Source of the DNA: a virus
Reading direction: 5' to 3' (one strand)
IMG/VR virus record: IMGVR_UViG_3300047157_000104
Location: 1-62,485 of that record
Length of the DNA stretch: 62,485 nucleotides
Position numbers and translations under genes: made by a program
The notes under the pieces: model-generated
What the model was told of the DNA's origin: nothing
Database searches by the model: none
What the model saw: the letters and a program-made list of their open reading frames with translations, nothing else
Shown here: piece by piece, positions 10,294 through 20,257 of the stretch
How positions within the stretch are numbered: the stretch's first letter is position 1
Layout of the letters: every line of letters begins with the position of its first letter

Positions 10294-10665
10294 TTATTTA
10301 CTACTTTCAAATATCTCAGACCCCATAGCAAAAAGCTCTGCTTTTTCTGTAGAATTATTTTTTACTTCAACCTCAGCATAGTAGCCAAGTAAGCTCGTCA
10401 TATTTGCTCTATTATCTTTGCTAAAAAACAAAAAGTCATTAGATGCTGGCAGTATCGTATTATCAGCAACGTCGCACGTTATTTGCTTAGTTGCATAATT
10501 TACAGCCGTTATAGCACCTAATCTAACAAAAGTGTCGGCAAAGTCTACCGTAGTTGAGTTAGAGAAAGTGTAAGTGCTGGTGTCAGCGTAGTATGCTACG
10601 TCAGTAGTTCCTTGCTGTATCGCTTGATTTAGTGGGTGAGTTAATGTAAATGTTATACTTGGCAT
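10294..10665 (-). CDS. Small structural protein, unknown
   Basis: A 123-residue, Thr/Asn/Ala-rich, beta-prone protein (ITFTLTHPLNQAIQQG) with no membrane segment. It lies 9 bp downstream of the 147-residue gene and 22 bp upstream of the next. The context is minor tail or decoration proteins. I do not recognise a family. Confidence 0.65.
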   Translation of the reverse strand: MPSITFTLTHPLNQAIQQGTTDVAYYADTSTYTFSNSTTVDFADTFVRLGAITAVNYATKQITCDVADNTILPASNDFLFFSKDNRANMTSLLGYYAEVEVKNNSTEKAELFAMGSEIFESSK

Positions 10666-10674
10666 GTCTTTTTG

Positions 10675-11118
10675 TTAGTATGATGCTAGTCCTGATCCGC
10701 CAGCTGTTAAAGTGTAGTCGTCTTCCATGTCTTTTATAGACTTATATTGGTTGCTTAGCCTATGCACTACATTTAAATCTATATAGTAGCTTGTAGAAGC
10801 ACTTAGCGAGCTCAATGCTCCTGCACCAAAATCTAATATTACAGAAAATATTTTAGGATCTCCGGCGCCTACAGCTAGCTCTCTATTAATGGCTGTGCCA
10901 TTACTAAGCGCGACTGCTACCGGTGAGTTTTCAACAGACAATGTTGCACCTGCAAGTTCCGTGCTGCAATCTCCTTTTTGAAACAGCAACGAGTAGTTTC
11001 CAGTAGAAAAATTTAAAGGAAGCCCGTCTTGCGCGTCTAAAACTGCACCTGTTATAGTAAATTTAACAGCTCTAGTGGCCGTTGTTATATTACCAAACAC
11101 TATACGAAGTTGCATCAT
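10675..11118 (-). CDS. Beta-rich structural protein, unknown
   Basis: A 147-residue, beta-rich protein (QLRIVFGNITTATRAVKFT) overlapping the end of the upstream 692-residue gene by 29 bp, which suggests translational coupling. Two ATGs in tandem at the start. Probably a tail accessory or decoration protein, judged by neighbours only. Confidence 0.65.
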   Translation of the reverse strand: MMQLRIVFGNITTATRAVKFTITGAVLDAQDGLPLNFSTGNYSLLFQKGDCSTELAGATLSVENSPVAVALSNGTAINRELAVGAGDPKIFSVILDFGAGALSSLSASTSYYIDLNVVHRLSNQYKSIKDMEDDYTLTAGGSGLASY

Positions 11119-13168
11119 TAGATACTTGCTTAGATATAGAGAACGAGCTGCTATTTGTATATCCTGCTATGGTTAAAAGATCGTTTACAAACTTTTGTAC
11201 ATTTTGAGATATGTTTAAAGATATTTGTAAAGTTGTTACAGAGGCTTGTGCTGCATTAAATGCAAAAGTATTTAAATTGTGAGTAACGCTCATAGCACTT
11301 GTACCCCATTTTAGTACGCTTAAACTTCTTCCGCTTAAGTATAAAAACTCCCTGTTTACAGTTGGAGAAGATATAGAGGTAGTATTCTGTTGCTCGCTTC
11401 CTCCTGCAACATCACCATCGCTATCTATAAGTATAGTTTGACTTTTGTATACAGGTGTGGCGTCAGTTGTAAAAAACTTTATTTTAAAATGGCCATCATC
11501 TCCTGCCACAGTATAAGCGTCACTAAAACTAAAAGCATTAAAGCTAGACTTACTAGTTAAGGCTTGCCTTTGAGCTAGTGTTAATACTATTGGTGATACC
11601 ACATCGTTACCGTTTGCTGCTGTATGGTTTGGAGATTCAGCTGCGTTTATTTCTGCCGCATTAAAACCATTAGCATTTGCTCTTAGTTCTGCCAATATTG
11701 TAGGTTCTTCTATTATACCATCGTTAAGCGTAGTAGTATAATTCAAATCGCTTAACAAATAAGAGTTTGATTGATTTGGCAAATGGAAATCTACAGACTG
11801 ATCTCTTATAACTAAGTCGTAATCATAAGTGTTTAAAGGCTCATTTGGTTGAGTTTCTTTTTTACCTGTAGGCTTTGTAACTCCTATAGATTGACCTAAG
11901 TGGTTGAAATATTCTATTGTGCTAGTAACTGTTCTTGAAAATGCATTGTTTGGAACAGTATGATTAGATGCAGCTTCTATAGTCACAAAGTCTCTTCTTG
12001 TTATATCAAAAGTTATAACATCTGGGTTAGTACTGGTATCTATGTCTGGAGCATTTAAATCTACTGTTGTTCCAGTTTCTGGTGTAATTGTAAACCTATA
12101 CACTTTGCTTTCGGCGTCCGCAGGTATTACTATATTTTTAAAAAACACTCCTGAAGCATCAACTGTCACTGGATTCGTTTCTGGATCGTAACTTCCGTCG
12201 CTTACTATTTTAGATGGATAAGTTGTAGTAGATGTTGCCGCTTCGAATATACCAGCTATAGTAGTCTTAGAGTTGTCAAACACATATACACCATCATTAG
12301 TATCAGTGGTAAATGTTGAGCCTGATATAGTGCCTCTTTGCATTTTTATTCTAAACTTAGCGCCTGCGTCAGCAAATATTCGTAAATCCCTATTTATTAT
12401 AAATAAATTGGCTGGCCTAGTGTCCATTATATAGCCATATATTTTATTTTCAATTCCTGGTATATCTTCACCTACAGCTGCAAACGTTATAACGTCTCCA
12501 GTTCTATCTACTTTAGGAACAGTTAGCTTTACAGTATAAACTACTTGCGTTAGCCTGCTTGATGAGTCTCTTGTTTCTACTCTTTCTACGTTATAGTCTT
12601 GGCTAGCCGTCGCTTCACTAGAGTTAGTTATAGCTATCGTAGGGCTTATATCTATGAAATCACCAGAAGTAGCAGCTATAGTCATTACCATAATAGTAAC
12701 TATGTCACCTGGATTATCATACGCATAAAAGTCAGTTGATGATCCAGACGATGCAAAATCTAAAACACTTGACGGAGTAAAAGTAACTTTACTAGGAGAG
12801 CCTGGTACTACAAAAGTTCCTTGAATTTTAATAGGTACTAAATGTTTTTCAGTAGCAGCTCCGCTAGGATTTATATCGAAAGTTATGCTTTCGCTGAATG
12901 CATGACTATTGACAAAATCTACAGTAACTTTTACTTTATTACCTACTGTGTAGCTACCATCGTTTTGTGGACCTCCAGAAGTAGCAGTATCAGATAAAGT
13001 TATACTTTGTATTTTAGCCGCATCAGGGTTAGCTCCTGCAGAAAAGTCTCTAGCAGCAATTACAAAACCTGCATCAGGAATTATTTCTAAGTCTATGCTA
13101 GTTGCATTACTTGATCCAGACGTCAATACAGCCGTCTTTTTTTCCATGCTACAATTTATCAATGCCAT
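11090..13168 (-). CDS. Large beta-rich tail or adhesin-like protein
   Basis: 692 residues rich in Thr, Ser, Asp and Val, with repeated beta-sandwich-like stretches (for example VTVDFVNSHAFSESITFDI and YNVERVETRDSSSRLTQ). The composition is that of extracellular or virion-surface proteins. No peptidase or glycosidase motif seen. The gene starts 1 bp after the long tail protein, so the two form a unit. Likely part of the tail or a host-contact structure; the exact role is not shown by the sequence. Confidence 0.7.
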   Translation of the reverse strand: MALINCSMEKKTAVLTSGSSNATSIDLEIIPDAGFVIAARDFSAGANPDAAKIQSITLSDTATSGGPQNDGSYTVGNKVKVTVDFVNSHAFSESITFDINPSGAATEKHLVPIKIQGTFVVPGSPSKVTFTPSSVLDFASSGSSTDFYAYDNPGDIVTIMVMTIAATSGDFIDISPTIAITNSSEATASQDYNVERVETRDSSSRLTQVVYTVKLTVPKVDRTGDVITFAAVGEDIPGIENKIYGYIMDTRPANLFIINRDLRIFADAGAKFRIKMQRGTISGSTFTTDTNDGVYVFDNSKTTIAGIFEAATSTTTYPSKIVSDGSYDPETNPVTVDASGVFFKNIVIPADAESKVYRFTITPETGTTVDLNAPDIDTSTNPDVITFDITRRDFVTIEAASNHTVPNNAFSRTVTSTIEYFNHLGQSIGVTKPTGKKETQPNEPLNTYDYDLVIRDQSVDFHLPNQSNSYLLSDLNYTTTLNDGIIEEPTILAELRANANGFNAAEINAAESPNHTAANGNDVVSPIVLTLAQRQALTSKSSFNAFSFSDAYTVAGDDGHFKIKFFTTDATPVYKSQTILIDSDGDVAGGSEQQNTTSISSPTVNREFLYLSGRSLSVLKWGTSAMSVTHNLNTFAFNAAQASVTTLQISLNISQNVQKFVNDLLTIAGYTNSSSFSISKQVSNDATSYSVW

Positions 13169-13169
13169 A

Positions 13170-16100
13170 TTATTCTATTATTATTTCTATTTGGTTACCT
13201 GCAGCTCCTGTTATTGCACTTATATATCCTAAGCCTTGAACTGAGTATTCTTTAGTGTCTAAATTTGCAGAAGTAGTTTCAGTTCCTAGTATATTATAAA
13301 ACCACTTACCTTCTTTATTTTTAAATGTTTTTATCTGTCCACTCTGAAGATCAGATTCTATTGAATCAACCCACCATCCACTTTTAGCTAATCTATTTTC
13401 AAACTTATTGTCTGTGTCTGGGTTGTTGCTTGCGTCTGGATTATCTAAAAATACCCTAGCTTGAGATCCTTCATAGTTTAACGTTTTAAACGATTTAACA
13501 CTACCAGGCGCATCGTTAAATATGAACTTAACAGAAGACTCATATTGAGCTCCGTAAAAGTTATTTCTAGTTTCATTGGTGTGAGACCATATCTCACCGT
13601 TTTTAAAAGTGTAATATGTATTGTTTAACGACAAGCCGTTTTCTTGTATATAGCTTTTTCTTGAGTTCCAACCGTTTACATCTTCTTTGAAAGTAACAGT
13701 ATCGTCGTACGTACTTCTTTTAGTAGAATTTGTAAATGTTAAAGCATATTCTTTTTTATTCTCATCGTAACTACCTATAGCTTGTTCTGCGTCTGCTAGT
13801 TTGTCTCTAAAATAATCTTCTAACCCATACCTTGATATTGGCTCTAATCCATTACCAGAAAGCCTTAATATTACACCTCTGTTTTTATCAGAAAAATAAG
13901 CTCTGTTTCCGTACCTGGCGTACGACTCTGGATTAGTGCTTATACCAAAGTCTCCAGCGTAAGGCTGTGCAGATCCCAACACATTAGTGCTTGAAACTAC
14001 GTTTTTACTACCGTCTGCGTTAAACAATGCGTCCTTGTTAGATAATATACTAATTATATTATCTTCTAAGTAAACATCTAGCTTACCTAATCTAAACTGC
14101 ATAAGCTGTATAGATCCGTAGGCTGGATTTATGGCTTTTGTTATTTGCTCTGCTTGTATAAACTGATTTAATCTATTAATACTAGAAGTCGAATTATATA
14201 TACCAGAAAATATTATGTCAGACTTCTTACGAACTTCTTTGTATTGTTCTTCAAGAACTGTTGACGCTCTGACACCCTTACCTATTGTAGGAGCATTGAA
14301 ATCATCTCTTATTCTGTCTGACTCAACACCGTTGCCAAAGCTATAGCAATTACTATAGAATAATCTTTGAGTAGATCCGTGCGCAGCTTTTTCGTATGCA
14401 TCGCTAGCTTCATAATATATATCTAGCTCTGCCACTTCTTTTGGTTCTGTTTCAAAAACAGCTGGGTTTTCAGAGGTGAACCCTTCATCTTCAAAAAAAG
14501 TTTGTAGTATTTCAAGACCAGAAACAAGTTGGGTTTCCACTTCAGTTTGCCCAAGGATATTTCTATATATCTTTGTGTTGTCTTTTGGAGACCAAACAAT
14601 AGGTTTGTCTAGTTTTAGAGTCCATCTTATAACTCTTTCAGTTGCCCATATTCCTCTTTTATCGCGATCTCTTTTACCATTAAACTTCTTTTTACCATTG
14701 TTATATGCTATAGCATGTGTTCTAGCAAAAGACTTTATTGTGTACACGTTTTCGTCTTTACTAGGATCATCTGTAAATCTAAATTTTGTACCAATTGTTT
14801 CTAGGCTTCTAACAAATCCCCTAAATTCAGTATTTATATTGCCTCGTCCAAAGTTGCTCCAGTTGTCCAACCCTTCTTTAAAATTATCTGCACCAGAACC
14901 AAAGTTATTAAATGCAATTTCTATAATATCCCCACCTGAATCAATACCCCACCCTGGAGAGTTTTGCCTTAATCCACCAGGAAAAGATTGAGTTCTTTCA
15001 CCAACAAGCGGTCCATACGATGCAAGGTGCTCGTCGTACCAATGATAATCCCAATACCATCTTGACTTAAAACCTGTCCAAAAATGGCCATCTTTTCTCT
15101 TTAAATCTCCTGCAGCAATAGTAGGTATATTTTGTGTTATTCTAAGCTCACTGTCTGACTGTGCTAATAAAATAGCTTCGTCCAGTATAGAGTCTCTTTG
15201 TATTTTAGCGAAAAATCTGCCTTGAAACTCTGGCTTTGCTTTAGTAACTTTTTGAAAAATTTCTATAAAAAGCTTTTCCTCTGAAGCACTGTAAGGCTCT
15301 ATAAACGCAACATCTTCAGAATCTAACCTTTTTTCTAGATTTACTCTGTACGCTTGCTCTGGTACTTCTGAAAGATACTGTATATTTGCAATTTCGTATT
15401 TTTTAGTTTTATTGTTCTCATCAGATATAACCAATACTAAATCATTTAATTGATGCACAGGTGTAGCTGATAATATTTCACTACCAGTTCCTCCATATAT
15501 CCTAACCCAGTCTCCGTACTTTATATCTATATAGCTGCCAGACGAAAGAGGATATCCACTTAAAGAGTGAAATATACTACCGGAACCAGCCCCTACCAGA
15601 GACCTTTTTAATGTACCTTTGGAAACTAATTCTTGTTTTATAAAATCAGGAGCTTCGTTGTCTATAGCTAAAACTTTGTATTTTGCTTCATTAGAAACAA
15701 ATTTATCAGTGTCGTGCTCTTTTTTTAATGTTATAAAAGAGTCATCTTGCAGCTTGTTTCTTTCTGATGAAGGAAACGCTATCCAAGTGTTGCCATCTTC
15801 AGCCGGATAATGTCTATCCATAGCCAAATTATAGTATGGCTGAGACACTTCTCTTATATAGTACTTAAATGTATCTACCCAATCTGGAATTGGGCTAGTA
15901 ATCCTAACTCTAAAATGATTTCTACTTACAGCGTAGCCTTTATTAAGAGCCATTGATCCAGTGGTGTCTGTTAACACAGGTGTCTCTCTGCCGTACTTGT
16001 CTCTATATACTACGCCTACTTGATATGTTCTTTGTGATTTTACAGAAGGTATCGCGTTAGTAGTAGAGTACTCGGCACTAGTAGTAGTAAACGCAAACTT

Positions 16101-16841
16101 TACTGTTATTTCTTTACCTTCGCTAGATATGTCGTAATTCTCTACATAGTTACCAAACATCAACCTATTACCAGAGACAGACAGTGCTTTTGCTCTTTTA
16201 GGAACGTTGTCATATGGCCTAAGTATTTGGTTAGATGGTAGTACTTTGTATATTAATTCAGAATCTATGTTAATTCTGCCTGTGTACGGATCTATAAAGG
16301 CTCCGGAGTCTGTAAACTCATCATCAGTTGTCTTTATGCTTTTTACCACATATATGTTATTAGAAACAGAATCTTTATAAAGTATGTCTACTTCTACTAC
16401 GTTGTACGGTACGTTGGCTGCCCAGTCTCTAATCTCTAGTTTTCTTAGCTGATTAACCATGCCTAGGTTATAACCTTTTTTAGGGTTATAGTCAAATTCA
16501 TCTCCTATAAACGCAACCTGGCTAAAAGGCGATATAGTAGAATATTCGCCGTCTTTATACTTATATCTATAAGCAAATCTGACAAATTTTGTTTCAAAAA
16601 GAGCTGGCTTTTGTATTAATTCAACTTTCCAGTTTCTTACATTTTCTTGAATGTTAGAATCTACAGCGTCTATACTTATTTTAAATATTTTTGGATAAGC
16701 TTTAAAAGCTTGCTCTACCGATGCCACAACAAAAACATCATCATTAGCCTCTTCTCCTTGGTCATCAAGTAGAGTTATTTTAAGTTTATCTCCTTCTTTA
16801 AAGTCTGGTATAGAACCAGAAAATATAACTTCGCTATTCAC
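13170..16841 (-). CDS. Tail tube/stabilisation-type structural protein, main frame
   Basis: A 1,223-residue frame, beta-rich with many Tyr/Trp/Asn residues (RWYWDYHWYDEHLASYG, GNRAYFSDKNRGVILR). This resembles the long tail-hub or stabilisation proteins of Bacteroidota podoviruses that follow the ring proteins. The apparent start at 16,841 is a GTG inside continuing coding sequence. The real N-terminus lies at about 17,572 in frames broken by indels, giving a full protein near 1,460 residues. It ends 1 bp before the next tail gene. Assignment rests on size, position and composition. Confidence 0.7.
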   Translation of the reverse strand: MNSEVIFSGSIPDFKEGDKLKITLLDDQGEEANDDVFVVASVEQAFKAYPKIFKISIDAVDSNIQENVRNWKVELIQKPALFETKFVRFAYRYKYKDGEYSTISPFSQVAFIGDEFDYNPKKGYNLGMVNQLRKLEIRDWAANVPYNVVEVDILYKDSVSNNIYVVKSIKTTDDEFTDSGAFIDPYTGRINIDSELIYKVLPSNQILRPYDNVPKRAKALSVSGNRLMFGNYVENYDISSEGKEITVKFAFTTTSAEYSTTNAIPSVKSQRTYQVGVVYRDKYGRETPVLTDTTGSMALNKGYAVSRNHFRVRITSPIPDWVDTFKYYIREVSQPYYNLAMDRHYPAEDGNTWIAFPSSERNKLQDDSFITLKKEHDTDKFVSNEAKYKVLAIDNEAPDFIKQELVSKGTLKRSLVGAGSGSIFHSLSGYPLSSGSYIDIKYGDWVRIYGGTGSEILSATPVHQLNDLVLVISDENNKTKKYEIANIQYLSEVPEQAYRVNLEKRLDSEDVAFIEPYSASEEKLFIEIFQKVTKAKPEFQGRFFAKIQRDSILDEAILLAQSDSELRITQNIPTIAAGDLKRKDGHFWTGFKSRWYWDYHWYDEHLASYGPLVGERTQSFPGGLRQNSPGWGIDSGGDIIEIAFNNFGSGADNFKEGLDNWSNFGRGNINTEFRGFVRSLETIGTKFRFTDDPSKDENVYTIKSFARTHAIAYNNGKKKFNGKRDRDKRGIWATERVIRWTLKLDKPIVWSPKDNTKIYRNILGQTEVETQLVSGLEILQTFFEDEGFTSENPAVFETEPKEVAELDIYYEASDAYEKAAHGSTQRLFYSNCYSFGNGVESDRIRDDFNAPTIGKGVRASTVLEEQYKEVRKKSDIIFSGIYNSTSSINRLNQFIQAEQITKAINPAYGSIQLMQFRLGKLDVYLEDNIISILSNKDALFNADGSKNVVSSTNVLGSAQPYAGDFGISTNPESYARYGNRAYFSDKNRGVILRLSGNGLEPISRYGLEDYFRDKLADAEQAIGSYDENKKEYALTFTNSTKRSTYDDTVTFKEDVNGWNSRKSYIQENGLSLNNTYYTFKNGEIWSHTNETRNNFYGAQYESSVKFIFNDAPGSVKSFKTLNYEGSQARVFLDNPDASNNPDTDNKFENRLAKSGWWVDSIESDLQSGQIKTFKNKEGKWFYNILGTETTSANLDTKEYSVQGLGYISAITGAAGNQIEIIIE

Positions 16842-17572
16842 AGGATTAGCTAAAGGTCTATTTAAAGCAGAGTCTGCAACATTGTCACCGTTTTGATTAG
16901 TATATGCTCCAACAGGTACAGCTTCAAAATCACCATCGTCATTTTGAAACGTAAATGACTTACCAATTGAAGTAGTTAGATATAGGACCTTCTCTAGTTG
17001 TTTTACTCATTTTTAACGTAGGAGCTACTTTTGGTCCTTCTTTTATAACAGTACAATGCTTTTCTTCAAAGTTCAGCCACCAACTTGCGTGTGCGTCCAT
17101 GCATTGTTAGTGTACCTTTCCAATCAGTTATTTTTATAATTTTTGGCTCTGATTTGTCGTCAGTCCAAATTAAAAAATCATCTAATATTTCTACGCCAGT
17201 TATTAAGTTCTTTCTACTAAAATTAAAACTCTTTTAGTGTCTACTAATATTGGAGTTGCAGTGTTAGTTGCAATTGATTATATTCTATTACTAAGCTTTT
17301 AGTTTGACTAACAGCAAACCAATATATACATTCAGTTTCATCTCTTCTTATAGATCCTATACAAATAGCATTAATACCTAAATTAGAAGCTATACTAGCA
17401 GCATATGGTAGCTTATTACCTAGTATATTTTGTAAAGCACCTACATCAGCACCTTCAGATGTAGACACTTGAACGTTTAGTGCGTCTCTATATTGACCGT
17501 TAGGTAACTAAGTCTCTCATCGAGGTCTTTGTTCATAGCTCCTTTGCTAAACGTTCTTTTCAATTCTGCCAT
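16842..17572 (-). CDS. Frame-broken N-terminal part of the tail stabilisation-type protein
   Basis: The ATG at 17,572 opens MAELKRTFSKGAMNKDLDER, the usual N-terminal style of this tail protein family. The sense then jumps frame to PNGQYRDALNVQVSTSEGAD (74-residue open piece at 17,244-17,468), then IATNTATPILVDTKRVL, then SRKNLITGVEILDDFLIW, then DAHASWWLNFEEKHCTV, then TSIGKSFTFQNDDGDF into the main frame. At least five frame changes lie within about 520 bp, several at short A or T runs. The stretch is coding throughout; no separate genes are needed. Confidence 0.7.
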
Positions 17573-17574
17573 GC

Positions 17575-18657
17575 TTAGTGCTTAATTATTTTAGATTTGT
17601 TTTTCATTACAAGATTTATCTCTTCTATTTTTAGGTTAGATAATCTTAATTTAGCTTGTCTAATAGCGGCTCTTCTTTCTTTTTTAAATCTTGCCACTAC
17701 ATATTCTGGAGTATTTACTCTAGATGCTAATATTGCGTGTGCTATGTATTTGTATATAGCTTCTTCAGCGAACTTATGAACTCGCATTTCGTCTTCAGTT
17801 CCAAGGCCATCACTTATGTATTTTATAGTTATTACTTTGCCGTTAAGATCTGAACTAAAAAATACATACCCTCTAGAATTATCTATAAAAAACAATCCGT
17901 TAAACTGTGCATGCTCAGGTGTTAATCCATATCTTCTGCCTTCAGCTAAAGTAGCATCAGTGTCTGGTCCACTTACGTTTTCTACTGTGTTATCATTGTC
18001 AGAGTTAGCTTTAAATGTTTTCCAAGTTTCTGAATCTTCTAACGTAAGTAGCTTATTATCATCACCAAAAACATAATTATAATTACCATCTTGTAGTATC
18101 GCCATAGGATTACTAGTTTTCCTCACTGGATATATTATTCTCTCTACACCTGCGTTGTCTTTCCAGGAAAACTGAACATAATTAACATAATCATGAGGTA
18201 GCTTCATTTTCAAAGAAGGTGGTAGCTCTATCTCTTGAGACTTTTCAGATTTTAAAGTATCATAACTAAATTCTTGCATTGCTCTTTGAGCATGGAAGTT
18301 TATATCAGGTATTTTAACTTTAGATATTATCTTACCTTCGCCAACGTACGCAACTCTAAAGTTATTTGTTATATCTTGCAAAGTTATATATTGGTAATTA
18401 CCAAGCTGATCATCTACGTTTATTTCTCTTACTAATATTAAAGCTCCACTCGCGGGCGCTGATGAAAATGTTAGTGTTCCTGAGTTATATACATAATCTC
18501 CATTGTCTATTTCTGTGCCATCAACGAAAACGTCTATATCAGACTCTAATAATGGCGCAGGACTAAAACCTAAAACAAAAGCTGTAGTTGATCCATTGCC
18601 TGTAAATGTCTTACTATTGTCGTAGTATTGTTGTTGTGTTCCCTTAAATAATGCCAT
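17575..18657 (-). CDS. Tail/adaptor protein with T7 fibre-like N-terminal domain
   Basis: 360 residues. The first ~100 (TGNGSTTAFVLGFSP, DVFVDGTEIDNGDYVYNSG, LTFSSAPASGALILVRE) match the N-terminal virion-attachment domain seen in T7-type tail fibres. The rest is a helix-rich structural domain ending in a basic tail (NLVMKNKSKIIKH). It sits between the connector-like gene and the long tail protein, so it is probably a head-tail or tail-tube adaptor rather than the receptor-binding fibre. Confidence 0.65.
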   Translation of the reverse strand: MALFKGTQQQYYDNSKTFTGNGSTTAFVLGFSPAPLLESDIDVFVDGTEIDNGDYVYNSGTLTFSSAPASGALILVREINVDDQLGNYQYITLQDITNNFRVAYVGEGKIISKVKIPDINFHAQRAMQEFSYDTLKSEKSQEIELPPSLKMKLPHDYVNYVQFSWKDNAGVERIIYPVRKTSNPMAILQDGNYNYVFGDDNKLLTLEDSETWKTFKANSDNDNTVENVSGPDTDATLAEGRRYGLTPEHAQFNGLFFIDNSRGYVFFSSDLNGKVITIKYISDGLGTEDEMRVHKFAEEAIYKYIAHAILASRVNTPEYVVARFKKERRAAIRQAKLRLSNLKIEEINLVMKNKSKIIKH

Positions 18658-18660
18658 TTC

Positions 18661-19359
18661 TTATTGTTTTTCTTGTTGAATACTTTTAGCGTCTTCTGTA
18701 GCAGCTATTTGATACAGTTGTGGATCTCGTATTACTACACCAGCAAGCGATAATATTTTTAAAACTAATTCAGTTTCTTCTGAAGCATGAAGCTCAAAGT
18801 TTGTTGATGTTGCTGGATTGTATAGTGCTTCTCCGTTAATTATATTGTATCCCCAGTATACATCTACAGGTTTTTTTATATAATTAATATTTGTGCCGTC
18901 AACTGCAACTCCGTGCATTACTATAGAATTATTATCTATAGTATACATAGGTCTAGTTTTAGCTGGAGCAGTTAATGGCGAACTTAGATATTGCCTTAAC
19001 TCACTGTGACTCATGTGTTGTGCTTCTATTATTTGAGTAGCACCATTTATAGAAACTCTAGCAAAAACAGCTCCAAGTCTGTAAACTTGAAGTATGTCTA
19101 AGTTAGCGTTTGTTGCAGGTGCGTTAAATATAGAAAACTTTTCTATTTTTTCTTCGAGCATATCGACAGGATCAGCATGAATTGTATCATTGCCTGGTAA
19201 TCTTAAAAACTGATTAAGATCATAAAAATACTGCTCGAATATATCTAACTGAGCTTGATTAGCAAGCGTATTAAATTCTTGCGGAGTTATATAGCCTCTT
19301 TGCTCTTTGTTGGCTATAGCTAAAACTCTTAGATAAACTGTATTTATATTTACTGCCAT
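18661..19359 (-). CDS. Connector/ring-type structural protein
   Basis: 232 residues starting MAVNINTVYLRVLAIANKEQ and YITPQEFNTLANQAQLDIFE, an N-terminal pattern I associate with head-tail ring proteins of crAss-like and related Bacteroidota podoviruses. The C-terminus ends in KSIQQEKQ. The gene is 1-3 bp from the downstream gene. Function inferred from family style and its place after the capsid gene. Confidence 0.6.
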   Translation of the reverse strand: MAVNINTVYLRVLAIANKEQRGYITPQEFNTLANQAQLDIFEQYFYDLNQFLRLPGNDTIHADPVDMLEEKIEKFSIFNAPATNANLDILQVYRLGAVFARVSINGATQIIEAQHMSHSELRQYLSSPLTAPAKTRPMYTIDNNSIVMHGVAVDGTNINYIKKPVDVYWGYNIINGEALYNPATSTNFELHASEETELVLKILSLAGVVIRDPQLYQIAATEDAKSIQQEKQ

Positions 19360-19419
19360 AATTTCTTTTTATATAGTTTGTGGCCACCTACACAGATGAC
19401 CACATCCTATAAGTGACTA
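19360..19419 (-). other. Intergenic stem-loop, no T tract
   Basis: TGTGG at 19,379 and CCACA ending at 19,404 form an interrupted stem in the leftward transcript. No U run follows, so it is not a standard terminator; RNA processing or chance are both possible. Confidence 0.25.
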
Positions 19420-20175
19420 TTAATTTAGTTTCTTTTCAATAGCATTGAATACTTCAACACCTTCGTCTGTCTTAAACCATGCGGCTAATGCAGAATAGGG
19501 TTGTTCTTCAAATGGTACGGTAAATAATTTTCTACCGTTACTAGCCCACTTAAACACTCTGTTGTTGTCAGCTAGTTTTATAATGTTTGCCTCAACGGCT
19601 TTGACTCCAATGTTTCTCAGTTGAACATTGTCATCTTCTGCTAATTCTATGAAGGCTTGAGGATTGTTTCTAGCATACACTAGTAGATCTCTTTTAATCT
19701 CCTTAGAACTCATCTTAGATACTTTAGAGCCTTGCTCTACTCTAAGTATAGCTTCTGCTGCATCTATATCTAAACTTTGCGCTAAGTTTAACGCCTCTAT
19801 CTCTAACTCTATCCAATCTACTTGGTTATCAGCTATAACTTGAGGTTCAAACTCTGAGTACGTTATATTACGCTTTGGGTGATATAATGAAAGCATTAAT
19901 TGCAATGCTTGATTTTCTTTAGGCACGTTAAGTTGTCCATTTCTAAACACAATATGGCCTAAAGTGGCTTGCCCTCTCTGTTCGTCTACTATAGGCGAGT
20001 TTTGATTCGTAGCGTATCTTAGTTCTCTTTGTACTCCAGTTTCTTCGTCGAACCATAGCATAGGTTTTCTTCTACTATGTTTAGATGATATTACTAAAGC
20101 CACAGGTGCAGCTTCGTTGTTGAGTACGTAAACTCGATCTTTGATTTCCCAATTTTTGGGCTTTGTTATTTTCAT
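19420..20175 (-). CDS. Conserved-style head protein, unknown
   Basis: 251 residues, soluble and mixed alpha/beta, beginning MKITKPKNWEIKDRVYVL. It contains a helical middle (LNLAQSLDIDAAEAILRVE) and ends FNAIEKKLN. It lies directly downstream of the capsid gene's hairpin and upstream of the ring protein. Possibly a head completion or capsid accessory protein; I do not recognise a catalytic motif. Confidence 0.6.
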   Translation of the reverse strand: MKITKPKNWEIKDRVYVLNNEAAPVALVISSKHSRRKPMLWFDEETGVQRELRYATNQNSPIVDEQRGQATLGHIVFRNGQLNVPKENQALQLMLSLYHPKRNITYSEFEPQVIADNQVDWIELEIEALNLAQSLDIDAAEAILRVEQGSKVSKMSSKEIKRDLLVYARNNPQAFIELAEDDNVQLRNIGVKAVEANIIKLADNNRVFKWASNGRKLFTVPFEEQPYSALAAWFKTDEGVEVFNAIEKKLN

Positions 20176-20209
20176 GATATAATATAATTTAAAAATTTAA
20201 AAGGTAAAT

Positions 20210-20238
20210 ATTACCCCCGTTATTTAAACGAGGGTAAT
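20210..20238 (-). terminator. Hairpin downstream of the major capsid gene
   Basis: In the leftward transcript, ATTACCC and GGGTAAT close a stem around a short A/T loop, 20 bp after the capsid stop. A T-rich stretch follows (CCTTTTAAATTTTT). This looks like a partial intrinsic terminator or 3' end protector that would raise capsid mRNA relative to downstream genes. Confidence 0.6.
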
Positions 20239-20257
20239 TATTTACATTAATTGCTGT

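Noticed and set aside
14476-14991. Plus-strand 171-residue ORF inside the tail gene
   Set aside because: Antisense shadow of the tail protein frame; no family features.
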